Origin: JAWPMV01 sp038527215 | Lineage (GTDB): Bacteria; Bacteroidota; Bacteroidia; J057 | DNA length: 64,000 nucleotides | Assembly (NCBI GenBank): GCA_038527215.1 | Contig: JBCBGC010000003.1 | Location: 1 to 64,000 of the forward strand | Reading direction: 5' to 3' | Shown here: in pieces, positions 24,956 through 34,547 of the stretch | Layout: each line of letters begins with the position of its first letter | How positions within the stretch are numbered: the stretch's first letter is position 1 | Notes under the pieces: model-generated | The model's input: the letters and a program-made list of their open reading frames with translations, nothing else | What the model was told of the DNA's origin: nothing | Database searches by the model: none | Translations under genes and position numbers: made by a program

Positions 24956-26365
24956 ATGGAAGGATCTTTCGGTTACAACGACTTTGAAGAGCATAATGCC
25001 AAACGGAGTGCTCGGGAGTTCGAAGCAATGCTGGAAACAAAAGCTTATCACTTTATCGACTTGATGAAGGTGGATGAGATTTTTGGTTATTATCTGCAGA
25101 CCAACGAACTCTCTAAGGCCCAGCAGTTGGTGGATTTTGCCTTTAAAAGTTACCCTGGAAGCAGTGATTTATGCTTCAAACAAGCCAAACTCGATTTGGA
25201 ACTTGGCAGGCTCCCTGACGCACTGCACCATATCGACGATGCGCTTGAGCTCAATCCCCTTTATCCTGAATATTTACAATTCAAAGCCGACCTCCTGGCC
25301 CGTCTGGACCAATACGAGGAAGGAATCCGTATGCTGGAGCAGTTGCTCATCATGACCGACCGGCATGAAGAGGTCTACCTGCATATGGGAAATATTGCCC
25401 AAATTTGTGGCCGTTCTGACGCCAGTGAGCGTTTCTACCGGCTTGCCCTGGATTTGGAGCCGACCTTTGAAGAGGCCCTGTTTGAACTGGCCTTTTTGTT
25501 GGAATCCGAAGAAAAGCTTGAAGCAGGGATTCGGGTATATGAATCCTACCTGGAACTTCACCCCTACTCAGCTGAGGTGTGGTATAACCTGAGCATTCTC
25601 TACCGGAGAATTGGTCGCTTTGAAAAAGCCCTGGAGGCCTGCGACTTTGCCATCGTGATCAAAGAGAATTTTGCTTCTCCTCATTTCCATAAAGGCCAGA
25701 TTCTTATGGATCTGGACCGCTACCGGGAAGCTATTCCTCATTTTCTTCAGGCGGGTTCCATTCATCCCAAAGACATTCACACTTTATATCATACCGCGGA
25801 ATGCTACGAGCAGGTAGGGATCTATCGCGATGCCATTCGGTATTATCATAAGGTGACGCGTCTGGATCCCGATTATCAGGATGCCTGGCTGGGCATCGGG
25901 TACTCCCTCGAAAAACAGGATCGCTTCCTCGAGGCCATTCATTATTATGAAAAGGCGCTCTCCCTGGACGAGGAAAACTCAGATTTATGTCTTTCTCTGG
26001 CCATCTGCGAGTACAAATTAGGAAACAAGCATAGTTCCTATGTGTACCTGGAGCGAGCCATTCGCCTGGACCCAGGGGATGAGGGTCTATGGCAGGACTG
26101 GGCCCAGCTCCTACAGGAAAGCGGCAACTATCTGGGCGCGATTTCATACCTGGAAGAAGGTATACAGGTAAATCCCAGCCTGAGTAGTCTGTACTACCAA
26201 TGTGCAGCTTACTGTTTGAAGGTGAGCATGATAGGCAAAGGACTTACCTACCTGGAGAATGCGTTGATTCTGGACTACGACAACCACTATCAACTCTTCC
26301 ACTATGATCCGAGCCTGGAAAAGCAGCCGCAGGTTCGGCAGATCATACAGGCGTTCGCCCTTTAG
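24956..26365 (+). CDS. Tetratricopeptide repeat protein
   Basis: 469 aa, cytoplasmic (no signal peptide), built almost entirely of about ten to twelve TPR units of 34 residues. Examples are AEVWYNLSILYRRIGRFEKA, DIHTLYHTAECYEQVGIYRD, QDAWLGIGYSLEKQDRFLEA and EGLWQDWAQLLQESGNYLGA. It is a helical scaffold for protein-protein contacts; no enzymatic domain is attached. Long TPR proteins of this size are common in Bacteroidota, and partners cannot be inferred from the neighbours. Confidence 0.88.
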   Translation: MEGSFGYNDFEEHNAKRSAREFEAMLETKAYHFIDLMKVDEIFGYYLQTNELSKAQQLVDFAFKSYPGSSDLCFKQAKLDLELGRLPDALHHIDDALELNPLYPEYLQFKADLLARLDQYEEGIRMLEQLLIMTDRHEEVYLHMGNIAQICGRSDASERFYRLALDLEPTFEEALFELAFLLESEEKLEAGIRVYESYLELHPYSAEVWYNLSILYRRIGRFEKALEACDFAIVIKENFASPHFHKGQILMDLDRYREAIPHFLQAGSIHPKDIHTLYHTAECYEQVGIYRDAIRYYHKVTRLDPDYQDAWLGIGYSLEKQDRFLEAIHYYEKALSLDEENSDLCLSLAICEYKLGNKHSSYVYLERAIRLDPGDEGLWQDWAQLLQESGNYLGAISYLEEGIQVNPSLSSLYYQCAAYCLKVSMIGKGLTYLENALILDYDNHYQLFHYDPSLEKQPQVRQIIQAFAL

Positions 26366-26460
26366 GCCAGCAGCCTTTTGACAGGAATTTTCGTCAATGT
26401 GAGAGAAGCATATTTGCCATCCTCAGCCGCTATCAGCTGAGCCCCGCTAATCTTTTGCCC

Positions 26461-28563
26461 ATGCTCCGAACCTTTTTCCTGACTTTGGGAATGCTCAGCC
26501 TGCTATCCGCTGCCGCTCAATCTCCTCAAACCTGTGGAACCATGGAGGCCGACGCGCGTCTCCGGCATAAATATCCGCAAATGGGTAGCCTGGCGGATTT
26601 TGAGGCTTCCTTACAACACTGGATGCGTAACAGGTCCCTGGGGAGCCGAAACCTGGTTACCATCCCGGTAGTGGTCCATGTCATTCATCAAGGAGAAGTA
26701 GTAGGGGAAGGTAGCAACCTGAGCCATGAACAAATTCTTTCACAGATAGCGGTCTTGAATGAAGATTTTCGGCGGGCCGCTGGTTCTCCGGGCTTCAATA
26801 ATCACCCAGACGGGGCAGATCCCGAAATTGAATTTTGTCTGGCAACCACTCGCCCCGATAACAGTTCTATGCTGGAACGCGGGGTGGAACGGATGAGCTA
26901 TCTCGAACGGGGTTGGCAAGCCCCCCCTTATGACAAAGGCTATCTACAGGATTCCATCCTGCCACAGAGCATCTGGAATCCCGATGAATATTTGAATATC
27001 TGGGTAGCAGACCTCTCGGGCAACCTCCTGGGCTTTGCTCAGTTCCCCGCCAATTCTACGCTCCCGGACATGGGCAATTCAGCCGTCGCAGGCTCTGACG
27101 GTGTGGTCGTGCGCTACAAATCTTTTGGCAGAATAGGCATGCTGCAAGCTCCCTACAACCAGGGAAGAACGGCTACGCACGAAGTCGGGCACTGGCTGGG
27201 ATTGCGGCACACCTCGGGAGATGGAGATTGTTCCAAAGACGATTTTTGTTCAGACACCCCACTCCAAAATGGAAATTCGACGGGTTGTGCAGCTAATCAA
27301 TTTTCTTGTGGGAGTGTGGATATGATTGAGAATTACATGGACCTTTCCGACGATTCCTGCATGAATATTTTCACCAACTGTCAGAAGAGCCGCATGCAGA
27401 CCACCCTGGAGTTTGCGGATCGGAGAAAAACCCTGGCCAATTCCACGCGATGCTCAGAAGAAGTTGCGCCGGCCCCGGCCTTTACCCAGTCTCAACGCAT
27501 CGCCTGTGCCGGACAGAGCATTACTTTCAGCGACCAATCCGCCTATAATCCTACCCAGTGGGAATGGATTATCCCCGGAGCTGTTCCGGACACCGCTTAC
27601 GGGGCCAACCCTTCCATCCTTTTCCCTCAGGCGGGCACCTATGACCTGAGCCTGACCGTCAGCAATGCTTTTGGAAGTAGCACCATAACCTTACCTCAGT
27701 ATATTTCTGTCAATGGCAATGCGCCTTCGGTATTTTTTGAGGAAGGCTTTGAGAATGGCATTCCTTTAGACTGGACGGTGGTAAACCCTGATGGAGGCAA
27801 TACCTGGGAAGTGAAAGACGTAACGGCTTCTAATGGCGGCAATAGAGCGGCCTGGATAGACCTGTATTTTTATGGGGTCAGCGATGCCCGAGACGAGTTG
27901 ATCACGCCGGTGATAGACCTGGAAGAGCAAGGCAACGTCACCTTGACCTTTGAGCATGCCTATCGAAGATTCGCCGCCAGCAATCGGGATTCTCTGTTGA
28001 TCTATGCTTCCATTGATGGGGGGGCAAGCTATCCGGATCTGTTGTATGCGGGGTGGGAAAATGGCAGCGGGAGCTTTGAAACCGGACCGCTCATCGGGGG
28101 GAGTTTTTCTCCTCAAACCAATGACGACTGGTGCTATAGCGGGAATGTAGGCACGGCGTGTCAAAGCCTTGATCTCAGTGCTTACGATGGGCAGCAAAAT
28201 TTCCGGCTGAAATTTGTCGTAGCCAATGACTTTGGCAACAACATCTATTTGGACAATGTCCGCCTTACCGGTTCCTGTAACATCCTGTCCATAGACCCTC
28301 GAGCGGAGGCTTTTGCCAGGGCCTGGCATTTATATCCTAATCCTACGGAAGATGAGACCATGCTGGTTTATAAGGGACTTGGTTTTCAGGACAGCCAATT
28401 GCATATCCTGGATATGCAGGGACGCAGCCTTTGGACGGCCCGTAGCGGTTTCACCCCTGACCATCAGATCGTTTTACCGACCGGGGATTTCGCAGCAGGC
28501 ATGTATCTGGTCCGCATACAGGCAGGAGGCTTACAACACACCCTCCGGCTCATCGTTCGCTAA
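26461..28563 (+). CDS. M43-family zinc metalloprotease with PKD domain and T9SS C-terminal signal
   Basis: 700 aa from the ATG at 26461 (a TTG lies two codons upstream). Signal peptide 1-20 (ending SAAAQ). The pappalysin-like M43 domain has the metzincin zinc site HEVGHWLGLRH (His240, Glu241, His244, His250) and the Met-turn region NYMDLSDDSCM. A PKD domain (about 345-420) and a MAM/jelly-roll-like domain (about 425-610) follow. The C-terminus HLYPNPTEDETMLVYKG ... GMYLVRIQ is a type A T9SS sorting domain, so the protein should be exported across the outer membrane and anchored at the surface. The 3' end overlaps the convergent cotH-like gene by 14 nt. Confidence 0.93.
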   Translation: MLRTFFLTLGMLSLLSAAAQSPQTCGTMEADARLRHKYPQMGSLADFEASLQHWMRNRSLGSRNLVTIPVVVHVIHQGEVVGEGSNLSHEQILSQIAVLNEDFRRAAGSPGFNNHPDGADPEIEFCLATTRPDNSSMLERGVERMSYLERGWQAPPYDKGYLQDSILPQSIWNPDEYLNIWVADLSGNLLGFAQFPANSTLPDMGNSAVAGSDGVVVRYKSFGRIGMLQAPYNQGRTATHEVGHWLGLRHTSGDGDCSKDDFCSDTPLQNGNSTGCAANQFSCGSVDMIENYMDLSDDSCMNIFTNCQKSRMQTTLEFADRRKTLANSTRCSEEVAPAPAFTQSQRIACAGQSITFSDQSAYNPTQWEWIIPGAVPDTAYGANPSILFPQAGTYDLSLTVSNAFGSSTITLPQYISVNGNAPSVFFEEGFENGIPLDWTVVNPDGGNTWEVKDVTASNGGNRAAWIDLYFYGVSDARDELITPVIDLEEQGNVTLTFEHAYRRFAASNRDSLLIYASIDGGASYPDLLYAGWENGSGSFETGPLIGGSFSPQTNDDWCYSGNVGTACQSLDLSAYDGQQNFRLKFVVANDFGNNIYLDNVRLTGSCNILSIDPRAEAFARAWHLYPNPTEDETMLVYKGLGFQDSQLHILDMQGRSLWTARSGFTPDHQIVLPTGDFAAGMYLVRIQAGGLQHTLRLIVR

Positions 28564-31174
28564 GGATTTCTGATTCCAATTGTTGGGCCACGGCTACCGC
28601 ATTGACGGCCTGAGGTTCTCCATTGATGAGGCATTGGCTGCCTTTTTCCAATAACAACGCCTGACTCAATCCCTGGCTTTCATAGTCAGTGACTTCCAGA
28701 TATGCCGGTCCGAATTCCGGTTTTTTCTGATAAATCCCCAATCCGATTGCAGCTTCCACCAGGCGTAATTGCTGAACGCGAGCCTGAGACTGATCCTTAA
28801 CCCCTAGCCCCACCTGAACCTGCTCAAGGCGTAAATCTGTCCCTTGAAAACTGCTTCCTTCTCCGATACTGAGTCCTTTATCGCCCACATTTTTTGCCTC
28901 AAAATCCGTCAGCTTTAGGTTTGAGCCCGATATATCCAGTCCATCGTTTCCACAGGCGAGCACCCGCATGCCTTTTATGCTCCCTTCTCCAAAATCAATG
29001 TCCAGCGCATCTCCTTCAGCCTGTTCGAAAGTGATGTTTTCCAGGTAAAAAGATCCCCTCACCAGATTCAAGCCATCTTCTCCGGCAGCTCCCCGACAGC
29101 TTATCTGCCGCATCTCCACCGCGGTTTCGTAGAAAGTAATCCCTCCCGTAAGCTGCCAATGGCCCGCCTGGGGCCCGCGTAAGCCTTCGCACATGACGTG
29201 TTCCCATTGGCAGGCAGGAGCTTGCAAGAGCAGTACCCCCCCGGATTGATCCGGGGAAACAATCTGCACCGGACGCTGGGCCTCCCCTGCTAGGTTCATC
29301 TGGCTGCGGCTATAGATAAAAGCCCCTTCAGTCAGCTCAATCCTGGTGCCAGCCGTTAACTGCACCTGCCAACCAGATGGGATATAGAGGGGTTTGGTCA
29401 AGGCCCATTCCCCTGGTAGCCAGGAGAGGGTTTTATTCGGTTCATCTATCCGCCAGAAATCATGCCTCCGCCAGGCTTCTTCCTCTTCCCAGTTTTCTCT
29501 TTGGGAGAGGTGCGTAGTCTTTCGGGTAAAAGGGAAGCAGGCAATAGAGGCTGTATCGGGCAAGCCGGGAATGCGCCAAACCAGGCGTAACTGTTGCCAA
29601 AGGGAATCATGCCAGACCCGGTCCTGAGGCCAGGCTACAGCCAGGGAATGATAGGTAGGATGAGCCTCCATGTTTTCGACCATATCAGCCAGGATCAGCT
29701 TGCTTTGCGGGAAGGGGATAAAAAGGCTGTCCAGCCGTAGGCCTATCACCTCCACCGGTGTGCGGAAAATATTGGCTGCTTCCAGTCGCAGCTGCCCCTC
29801 CACCGGGGGCAAAGGATATACATGCAGCCGTTTCCCCAGGGCATGGAGCATGCTTTGGGCATAAGCCGCCTGATGATAAAAAGCTTCAGAAGAATACGCG
29901 AACAAATCCGGGCCGTAATAGGCGCTATGGTCCGCTCCCGCCAGGGGTTCCTGGCTGAGGATGGCCAACTGATGTTGGAGGGCGCTGTCCACCTCGGTCA
30001 GCCACTCGTCGAGAAAATCTGGCTGGCTCACCCGGTCCAGCGCCTGTACATAGGCCTCAAAAAACGTCCGATCGAAGCGGCTGGAATCCTGAAACCACAT
30101 GGCATACCAGTCCCGGTAATATTCGTAGAGGTAAGGTAGCTCTGCCTTGAGAGCCGCATCCATCATCAGAAAAGGTTCTTCCACGGTTTGGATGCGAAAA
30201 TGTCCATCATAACCGACGGGTTCCAGGCGGTCGGTGATCGGATTGTAGTAAAAGCACAGGCTTTTCCAGATGGCACCGTGATAGCTCCCGAAAACATCTG
30301 AAACCGCAAAAAGGCGGGCCATTTTTTCAACATCAAAGACCTGGTGCACGGCCATGCTCCCATCCCGAAAGGATTCCAGCAAATGAATGGCCCGCTCTGC
30401 CACAGGCTTTTTGTCCCCCGCTAACCAAATATCTTCCCGAAATACCCGCACATGGCTCCAGGGTAGAAATGTCTGGGAAAGTTCCTCCTCAAAGTGCACA
30501 ATGGGGCCCTCTCTTTGCCTGCTGGCTTCGATCAGGTGTTTATCGAAATGCTCTTCCAGGGCATAGATGCCCCAGGAGGTCCCGTTGAGCATGACTTCGA
30601 TGAATTGATAGCGGAGGCTTACCAGGCCCTCCCGTCTGAGGAGGTCGTGATAGAGCCATTCGTACACATAGTTGCGGGCCCGGCTGCGGTGCAGGGAAAA
30701 GCGCCGCATGCCAGCCAGGGTTTTTCCTTCCTTTACCTCCACCCGAAATGACCAGCCCTTTTCCTCAGAAAAGTGAATTTTCCGGTCTCCTTTGAGCCGC
30801 ATTTTGACCGGCAGGGTCTGCCCTGCCCAATGCATATCTGCGGGTACAAACTCGAAATGCTTTTCGGGAAATCGGTCCAGGCTTTTTTGACGGGAAAAAG
30901 CTAATAATTCGTACTGCTTGTGCGTGAGGTCTATGTGTAAGCGGGGAATGTCCACCGGTAGATGTTCCACATATGCCTTGCTTTTTCCCCACCACTGTCC
31001 CGGGCTGCGCATTACATCCTCAAAGCGGTGGGGGGCCGTTTTTTTCAATACATATAAACCCACCAGACCAAAGAGTAGGCCGGAACCCAAAAACGTAAGC
31101 AAGATCACCCCCAGGGTCTGGCGGCGATTACGGCTACGGGACAATATGGGTCGACGGGTATTTTTGAGTTCCAT
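28550..31174 (-). CDS. CotH-kinase-family protein with beta-helix C-terminus
   Basis: 874 aa. An N-terminal membrane anchor (about 21-44) precedes the CotH domain (about 100-430), with MRLKGDRKIHF, the substrate loop GWSFRVEVK, HRSRARNYVYEWLYHDLLRR and NGTSWGIYALEEHFDK. CotH proteins are atypical kinases that phosphorylate secreted proteins. From about 590 to 860 the sequence forms right-handed beta-helix coils (DGLDISGSNLKLTDFEAKNVGD and similar). It follows DUF4956 with a 15-nt gap. The VTC-domain protein normally encoded with CotH-DUF4956 is missing here. Confidence 0.85.
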   Translation of the reverse strand: MELKNTRRPILSRSRNRRQTLGVILLTFLGSGLLFGLVGLYVLKKTAPHRFEDVMRSPGQWWGKSKAYVEHLPVDIPRLHIDLTHKQYELLAFSRQKSLDRFPEKHFEFVPADMHWAGQTLPVKMRLKGDRKIHFSEEKGWSFRVEVKEGKTLAGMRRFSLHRSRARNYVYEWLYHDLLRREGLVSLRYQFIEVMLNGTSWGIYALEEHFDKHLIEASRQREGPIVHFEEELSQTFLPWSHVRVFREDIWLAGDKKPVAERAIHLLESFRDGSMAVHQVFDVEKMARLFAVSDVFGSYHGAIWKSLCFYYNPITDRLEPVGYDGHFRIQTVEEPFLMMDAALKAELPYLYEYYRDWYAMWFQDSSRFDRTFFEAYVQALDRVSQPDFLDEWLTEVDSALQHQLAILSQEPLAGADHSAYYGPDLFAYSSEAFYHQAAYAQSMLHALGKRLHVYPLPPVEGQLRLEAANIFRTPVEVIGLRLDSLFIPFPQSKLILADMVENMEAHPTYHSLAVAWPQDRVWHDSLWQQLRLVWRIPGLPDTASIACFPFTRKTTHLSQRENWEEEEAWRRHDFWRIDEPNKTLSWLPGEWALTKPLYIPSGWQVQLTAGTRIELTEGAFIYSRSQMNLAGEAQRPVQIVSPDQSGGVLLLQAPACQWEHVMCEGLRGPQAGHWQLTGGITFYETAVEMRQISCRGAAGEDGLNLVRGSFYLENITFEQAEGDALDIDFGEGSIKGMRVLACGNDGLDISGSNLKLTDFEAKNVGDKGLSIGEGSSFQGTDLRLEQVQVGLGVKDQSQARVQQLRLVEAAIGLGIYQKKPEFGPAYLEVTDYESQGLSQALLLEKGSQCLINGEPQAVNAVAVAQQLESEILSER

Positions 31175-31189
31175 GACCGATAAGCAGGG

Positions 31190-31870
31190 CTACACAGGAG
31201 TCATATGGGTATCTACCAGGCTGATTTGCATTTCGGGGCAGGCCCCTCGCAAGGCTTGCTGAAGCGGGGTAAGGGCTTCGGCTTCAGAAAGGCTCAACAT
31301 AAAGCTAGCTTGCCGCTCCTGGGCATTTTCGTCCGCCCGCTTCAAGGCCAAATACTGTACATGAGGTTCAATCAGTTGTATAAGCTGGCCTACTTCCAGG
31401 CCAGTCTCCGATGGCCAGACCAAACTCAGCCATAGCCCTTCCGGTTCCCGGCGGCTTTTTCGCCAGCCTTTTACGACCAGCACAGGGGCAATCAGGATAA
31501 AAGCCAGCAAGGTAGCGCCCCACTGGTCAGCTCCCAGGCCCAGGCCTATACCAATACAGAAGAAGAGGTAAACGAGTTCTTCCGGTTCCTTGATGGCCGC
31601 CCGAAAGCGTACAATCGACAAGGCACCGACCAGGCCCAGGGAAAGGGCCAGGGAAGATTTGACGATAGAAATGATCAGGGTAGTCGTCATGGCCAGCAAC
31701 ACAAAGTTCTGGCTAAAGCTATCGCGACTGGAAAGACTTTGACCGTAGCGCCGATATATCCACCCCAGCCCCCAGGCCAGGACACCAGCCAGGGCCATGT
31801 TGATCAAAAAAGCCGTCAGGGAAATAGGCGGGCTATAATTGGCGAGAAAATCCCGAAGTTCCTGGTTCAT
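31190..31870 (-). CDS. DUF4956 membrane protein
   Basis: 226 aa with four or so membrane helices in residues 14-135 and a soluble C-terminal domain (about 140-226). The signature ALSLGLVGALSIVRFRAAIKEPEELVYLFFCIGIGLG is characteristic of DUF4956, quoted here as 'GALSIVRFR' plus 'KEPEEL'. In other bacteria this protein is encoded with CotH and VTC-type polyphosphate polymerase-like genes. It is 12 nt after the ybjQ-like gene and 15 nt before cotH, so all are probably one operon. Function unknown. Confidence 0.85.
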   Translation of the reverse strand: MNQELRDFLANYSPPISLTAFLINMALAGVLAWGLGWIYRRYGQSLSSRDSFSQNFVLLAMTTTLIISIVKSSLALSLGLVGALSIVRFRAAIKEPEELVYLFFCIGIGLGLGADQWGATLLAFILIAPVLVVKGWRKSRREPEGLWLSLVWPSETGLEVGQLIQLIEPHVQYLALKRADENAQERQASFMLSLSEAEALTPLQQALRGACPEMQISLVDTHMTPV

Positions 31871-31882
31871 ATTGTTGCTCCC

Positions 31883-32200
31883 TCAAATGACGACCGCGGT
31901 GCCGTAAACCAGAATTTCAGACGCGCCCTGAGCGATATTGGACGTGGTATAGCGTACATTGACCACAGCATTCGCCCCTAGTTGTCGGGCCTCATCTATC
32001 ATGCGGTCAAGCGCTTGATCGCGGGCGTCAGACAGCAACTCGGTATATTCCCGAATTTCGCCTCCGGCCAACATTTTCAGGCCAGCGATGATGTCTCTTC
32101 CGACAAAGCGGGCTCTGGTGGTATTGCCTCGTACGAGACCTACCACTTTCATTTTTTCCACTCCGGGAACGGTTGGGGTATTGACGATGATTACATCCAT
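31883..32200 (-). CDS. YbjQ/UPF0145 family protein
   Basis: 105 aa, the family length. It has MKVVGLVRGNTTRARFVGRDI near the N-terminus, DARDQALDRMIDEARQLGANAVVNVRY in the middle and the C-terminal EILVYGTAVV. The family is a small cytoplasmic pentameric beta protein once annotated as heavy-metal binding; its true role is not known. It is placed between dgkA and DUF4956, with gaps of 19 and 12 nt. Confidence 0.9.
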   Translation of the reverse strand: MDVIIVNTPTVPGVEKMKVVGLVRGNTTRARFVGRDIIAGLKMLAGGEIREYTELLSDARDQALDRMIDEARQLGANAVVNVRYTTSNIAQGASEILVYGTAVVI

Positions 32201-32219
32201 AGGTTTGGGTTGTATAGGG

Positions 32220-32591
32220 CTAGGACCATAAAGCGAGAAGTTTGGGTAGAAAAATAATCCCCCAAACTACGGCCGCAAAGATCACACTCAACAGGACTGC
32301 CCCGGCGGCTACATCCTTCACTTTACCGGCCAGGGGATTTCTTTCCGGGCTCACCAGATCCACCAAAAATTCCAGGGCTGTATTGATGGCTTCCATACAA
32401 AGGACAAAGCCCATACATAAAACGATCCAACACCATTCCGCTGCGGTGAGGCCCAGGTAAAAGCCCAGGGCAACAATGAGGATGATGGCCAGCAGGTGGA
32501 TTTTGGCGTTGACCTGACTTTTGAATAAAATCCCTATCCCCTGGAAGGCATAGCCAAAACTCCGCAGTCTTCCTTTGAAAAAGTCGATCAT
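32220..32591 (-). CDS. dgkA: Diacylglycerol/undecaprenol kinase, DgkA family
   Basis: 123 aa with three membrane helices. The family motif EAINTALEFLVDLVSPERNPLAGKVKDVAAGAVLL carries the conserved Glu/Asn and the KDVAAGAVLL segment (quoted in parts: EAINTALEFLVD, KVKDVAAGAVL). In Gram-positives these recycle undecaprenol or diacylglycerol by phosphorylation at the inner membrane. It is first in the dgkA-ybjQ-DUF4956-cotH operon. Confidence 0.9.
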   Translation of the reverse strand: MIDFFKGRLRSFGYAFQGIGILFKSQVNAKIHLLAIILIVALGFYLGLTAAEWCWIVLCMGFVLCMEAINTALEFLVDLVSPERNPLAGKVKDVAAGAVLLSVIFAAVVWGIIFLPKLLALWS

Positions 32592-32689
32592 GGGTTTGAA
32601 GTGCGCTGTTAGAAGAGGTAATTCATGGCTGGAATGAGTCCGAAAGCGGGCAAAAGATACGTAAATTTCCTATGCTAAGTCGCTTCCCC

Positions 32690-32697
32690 TATCTTTG
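32690..32697 (+). promoter_or_regulatory. Candidate -7 box of the amidohydrolase gene
   Basis: TATCTTTG matches TAnnTTTG exactly, 46 nt before the ATG at 32744. Confidence 0.4.
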
Positions 32698-32700
32698 AAT

Positions 32701-32726
32701 GCTAAGCCCAAGCCATCAGGCTTAGC
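32701..32726 (+). promoter_or_regulatory. 5' leader hairpin before the amidohydrolase gene
   Basis: GCTAAGCC (32701-32708) and GGCTTAGC (32719-32726) form a perfect 8-bp stem with a 10-nt loop, right after the proposed -7 box. There is no T-run behind it, so it is a leader hairpin or an operator rather than a terminator. Confidence 0.45.
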
Positions 32727-32743
32727 CTTGACAACTATATTAT

Positions 32744-33898
32744 ATGCGGCTGCTCCAGGCTGATTTTGTCTATTCTTCTCACGGCTGGCTTCCGGATGCT
32801 GCCCTGGAAGTAGACGCTTATGGGACCGTGCTCAGGCTTCACCCATCGCCCCTGGGTGAGCCTACCACCCGATATGCAGGCCTGCTGATCCCCGGACTGG
32901 TCAATGCCCATTGCCACCTGGAATTATCGCATCTCGCGGGCCAGATTCCAGAAAATACCGGCATGGCAGGTTTTGTCCAACAACTGATCCCGCGTCGTTT
33001 TCAAACCGAGGAGAAGCTGCAAGTAGCAGCCGCAGACCAGGCCATGAGTAGCCTGGCAGCAGCAGGAACCGTAGCGGTGGGAGATATCTGCAATGGCAGG
33101 GTCAGTTTACCGGCCAAGCGGAATCATCCCCAGCTGAAGACCTTCAGCTTCATCGAACTACTGGGACGAGCCCCCCAAAAGGCCGCGGAGATTCTGGAAC
33201 AAGGCAAAGCCCTGGCAGGCGAGTTTGCCGGATTCCCCCATGCCCTTAGCCTGCATGCCCCCTATTCCATCTCAGAGGCCTTGAAAAAAGCGGTATACGC
33301 CAGTCAACCCGAACGATGGTCCATCCACATGCTGGAGTCTCTGCAGGAGTTGGCCTGGTTTAGGGACGGCAGTGGTCCGATGCGGGATTTTTTCCAGGCC
33401 TTTAACATTCCCTTGCAAGCGGAAGGAGCAGGAGATCCTTTACAGTTTATCCTCTCCGGGATGGCCCCTTCCATACCTGGCCTGCTAGTTCACAATACCG
33501 AGATGACAGCGGTCCAGGTCCAGCAGGTTGCCCAAGCCTTTCCGGCCCTGCATTTTTGCCTTTGTCCCCGATCCAATCAGTTCATCCATCGGCGGCTTCC
33601 TGCCTTCGAGGCTTTCTTAGCTTATCCCGATCGGGTATGCCTGGGCACCGATAGTGCAGCCAGCAATCGCAGCCTCGATATTTTTGATGAAATTCGTTTT
33701 TTGCAAAAGGAAGCCCCCAACATTTCCTTGCACAGGCTGGTTACATGGGCTACAGAAAATGGCGCAGCAGCACTGGGGCTCTCCGGGGAATTAGGTAGCT
33801 TTAGGGAAGGAAGGCGTCCTGGGATCAACCTGATCACGCATCCTGACCCTGAAGGTCCGCGTCTTAGTTCTGACAGTGCCTTGGTAAAACTTTATTAA
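32744..33898 (+). CDS. Amidohydrolase-family metal-dependent deaminase/hydrolase
   Basis: 384 aa. Metal ligands of the amidohydrolase superfamily: His56 and His58 in LVNAHCHLELSHL, a downstream LHAPYSIS histidine, HNT near residue 250, and the catalytic Asp in LGTDSAASNRSLDIF near 302. The layout matches the TrzN/SsnA/aminodeoxyfutalosine-deaminase branch acting on a C-N bond. The substrate cannot be chosen; a role in futalosine-type menaquinone synthesis is possible but no mqn genes are nearby. The DUF3109 gene follows after 16 nt on the same strand. Confidence 0.85.
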   Translation: MRLLQADFVYSSHGWLPDAALEVDAYGTVLRLHPSPLGEPTTRYAGLLIPGLVNAHCHLELSHLAGQIPENTGMAGFVQQLIPRRFQTEEKLQVAAADQAMSSLAAAGTVAVGDICNGRVSLPAKRNHPQLKTFSFIELLGRAPQKAAEILEQGKALAGEFAGFPHALSLHAPYSISEALKKAVYASQPERWSIHMLESLQELAWFRDGSGPMRDFFQAFNIPLQAEGAGDPLQFILSGMAPSIPGLLVHNTEMTAVQVQQVAQAFPALHFCLCPRSNQFIHRRLPAFEAFLAYPDRVCLGTDSAASNRSLDIFDEIRFLQKEAPNISLHRLVTWATENGAAALGLSGELGSFREGRRPGINLITHPDPEGPRLSSDSALVKLY

Positions 33899-33914
33899 GT
33901 CCGAAGAGAAGATC

Positions 33915-34547
33915 ATGAGAAAAAAGCCTCGAAAGCATCCTGAAATCATCGAAATAGATGGAAAATATGTCAGCGGTGATGTAAAGGATGAAATGTTTGC
34001 CTGTGACATCTCCGCCTGCAAAGGTGCCTGTTGTGTAGAGGGAGACCTGGGTGCGCCCCTGGCCAAAGAGGAGGTAGGCATTCTGGAGGAAATTTATCCA
34101 AAAGTAAAGCCTTTTATGCGCAAGGAGGGCATTCGGGCGATTCAGGCACAGGGCACTTCCATCGTGGACATCATGAACATGGAGTCTACCCCCCTCGTCA
34201 AGGGCAAGGAATGCGCCTATGTTACCTTCAAGGACGGCATTGCGTTATGTGCCATTGAAGGAGCTTATCTGGCGGGGGAAATTGATTTTCGGAAACCCAT
34301 TTCCTGTCACCTTTATCCCATCCGAGCCTATACCTACAAAGAAGTAGAACGGCTGAACTACGATCGTTGGAGTATCTGTGGAGCCGCCTGTGCCAAAGGC
34401 AAGAAAGAAGGCGTCATGGTCTATGAGTTTGTCAAAGATGCCCTGATCCGCAAGTACGGAGAAGATTTTTACGAAACCCTGGACGCCATTGTCAAAAGCC
34501 AAATGGCAGAAGGGTCTTCCGAAGAACCCCCTTCTGCCAAGGGCTGA
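33915..34547 (+). CDS. DUF3109 family cysteine-rich protein
   Basis: 210 aa, cytoplasmic. Cysteine motifs include CDISACKGACCVEG near residues 36-49, ECAYV near 98, CAIEGAY near 111, SCHLYP near 131 and SICGAACAKG near 152. The pattern resembles YkgJ/zinc- or iron-cluster-binding proteins. Function unknown. It is 16 nt downstream of the amidohydrolase gene. Its TGA directly abuts the TGA of the convergent transglutaminase-like gene, forming TGATCA with no spacer. Confidence 0.88.
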   Translation: MRKKPRKHPEIIEIDGKYVSGDVKDEMFACDISACKGACCVEGDLGAPLAKEEVGILEEIYPKVKPFMRKEGIRAIQAQGTSIVDIMNMESTPLVKGKECAYVTFKDGIALCAIEGAYLAGEIDFRKPISCHLYPIRAYTYKEVERLNYDRWSICGAACAKGKKEGVMVYEFVKDALIRKYGEDFYETLDAIVKSQMAEGSSEEPPSAKG

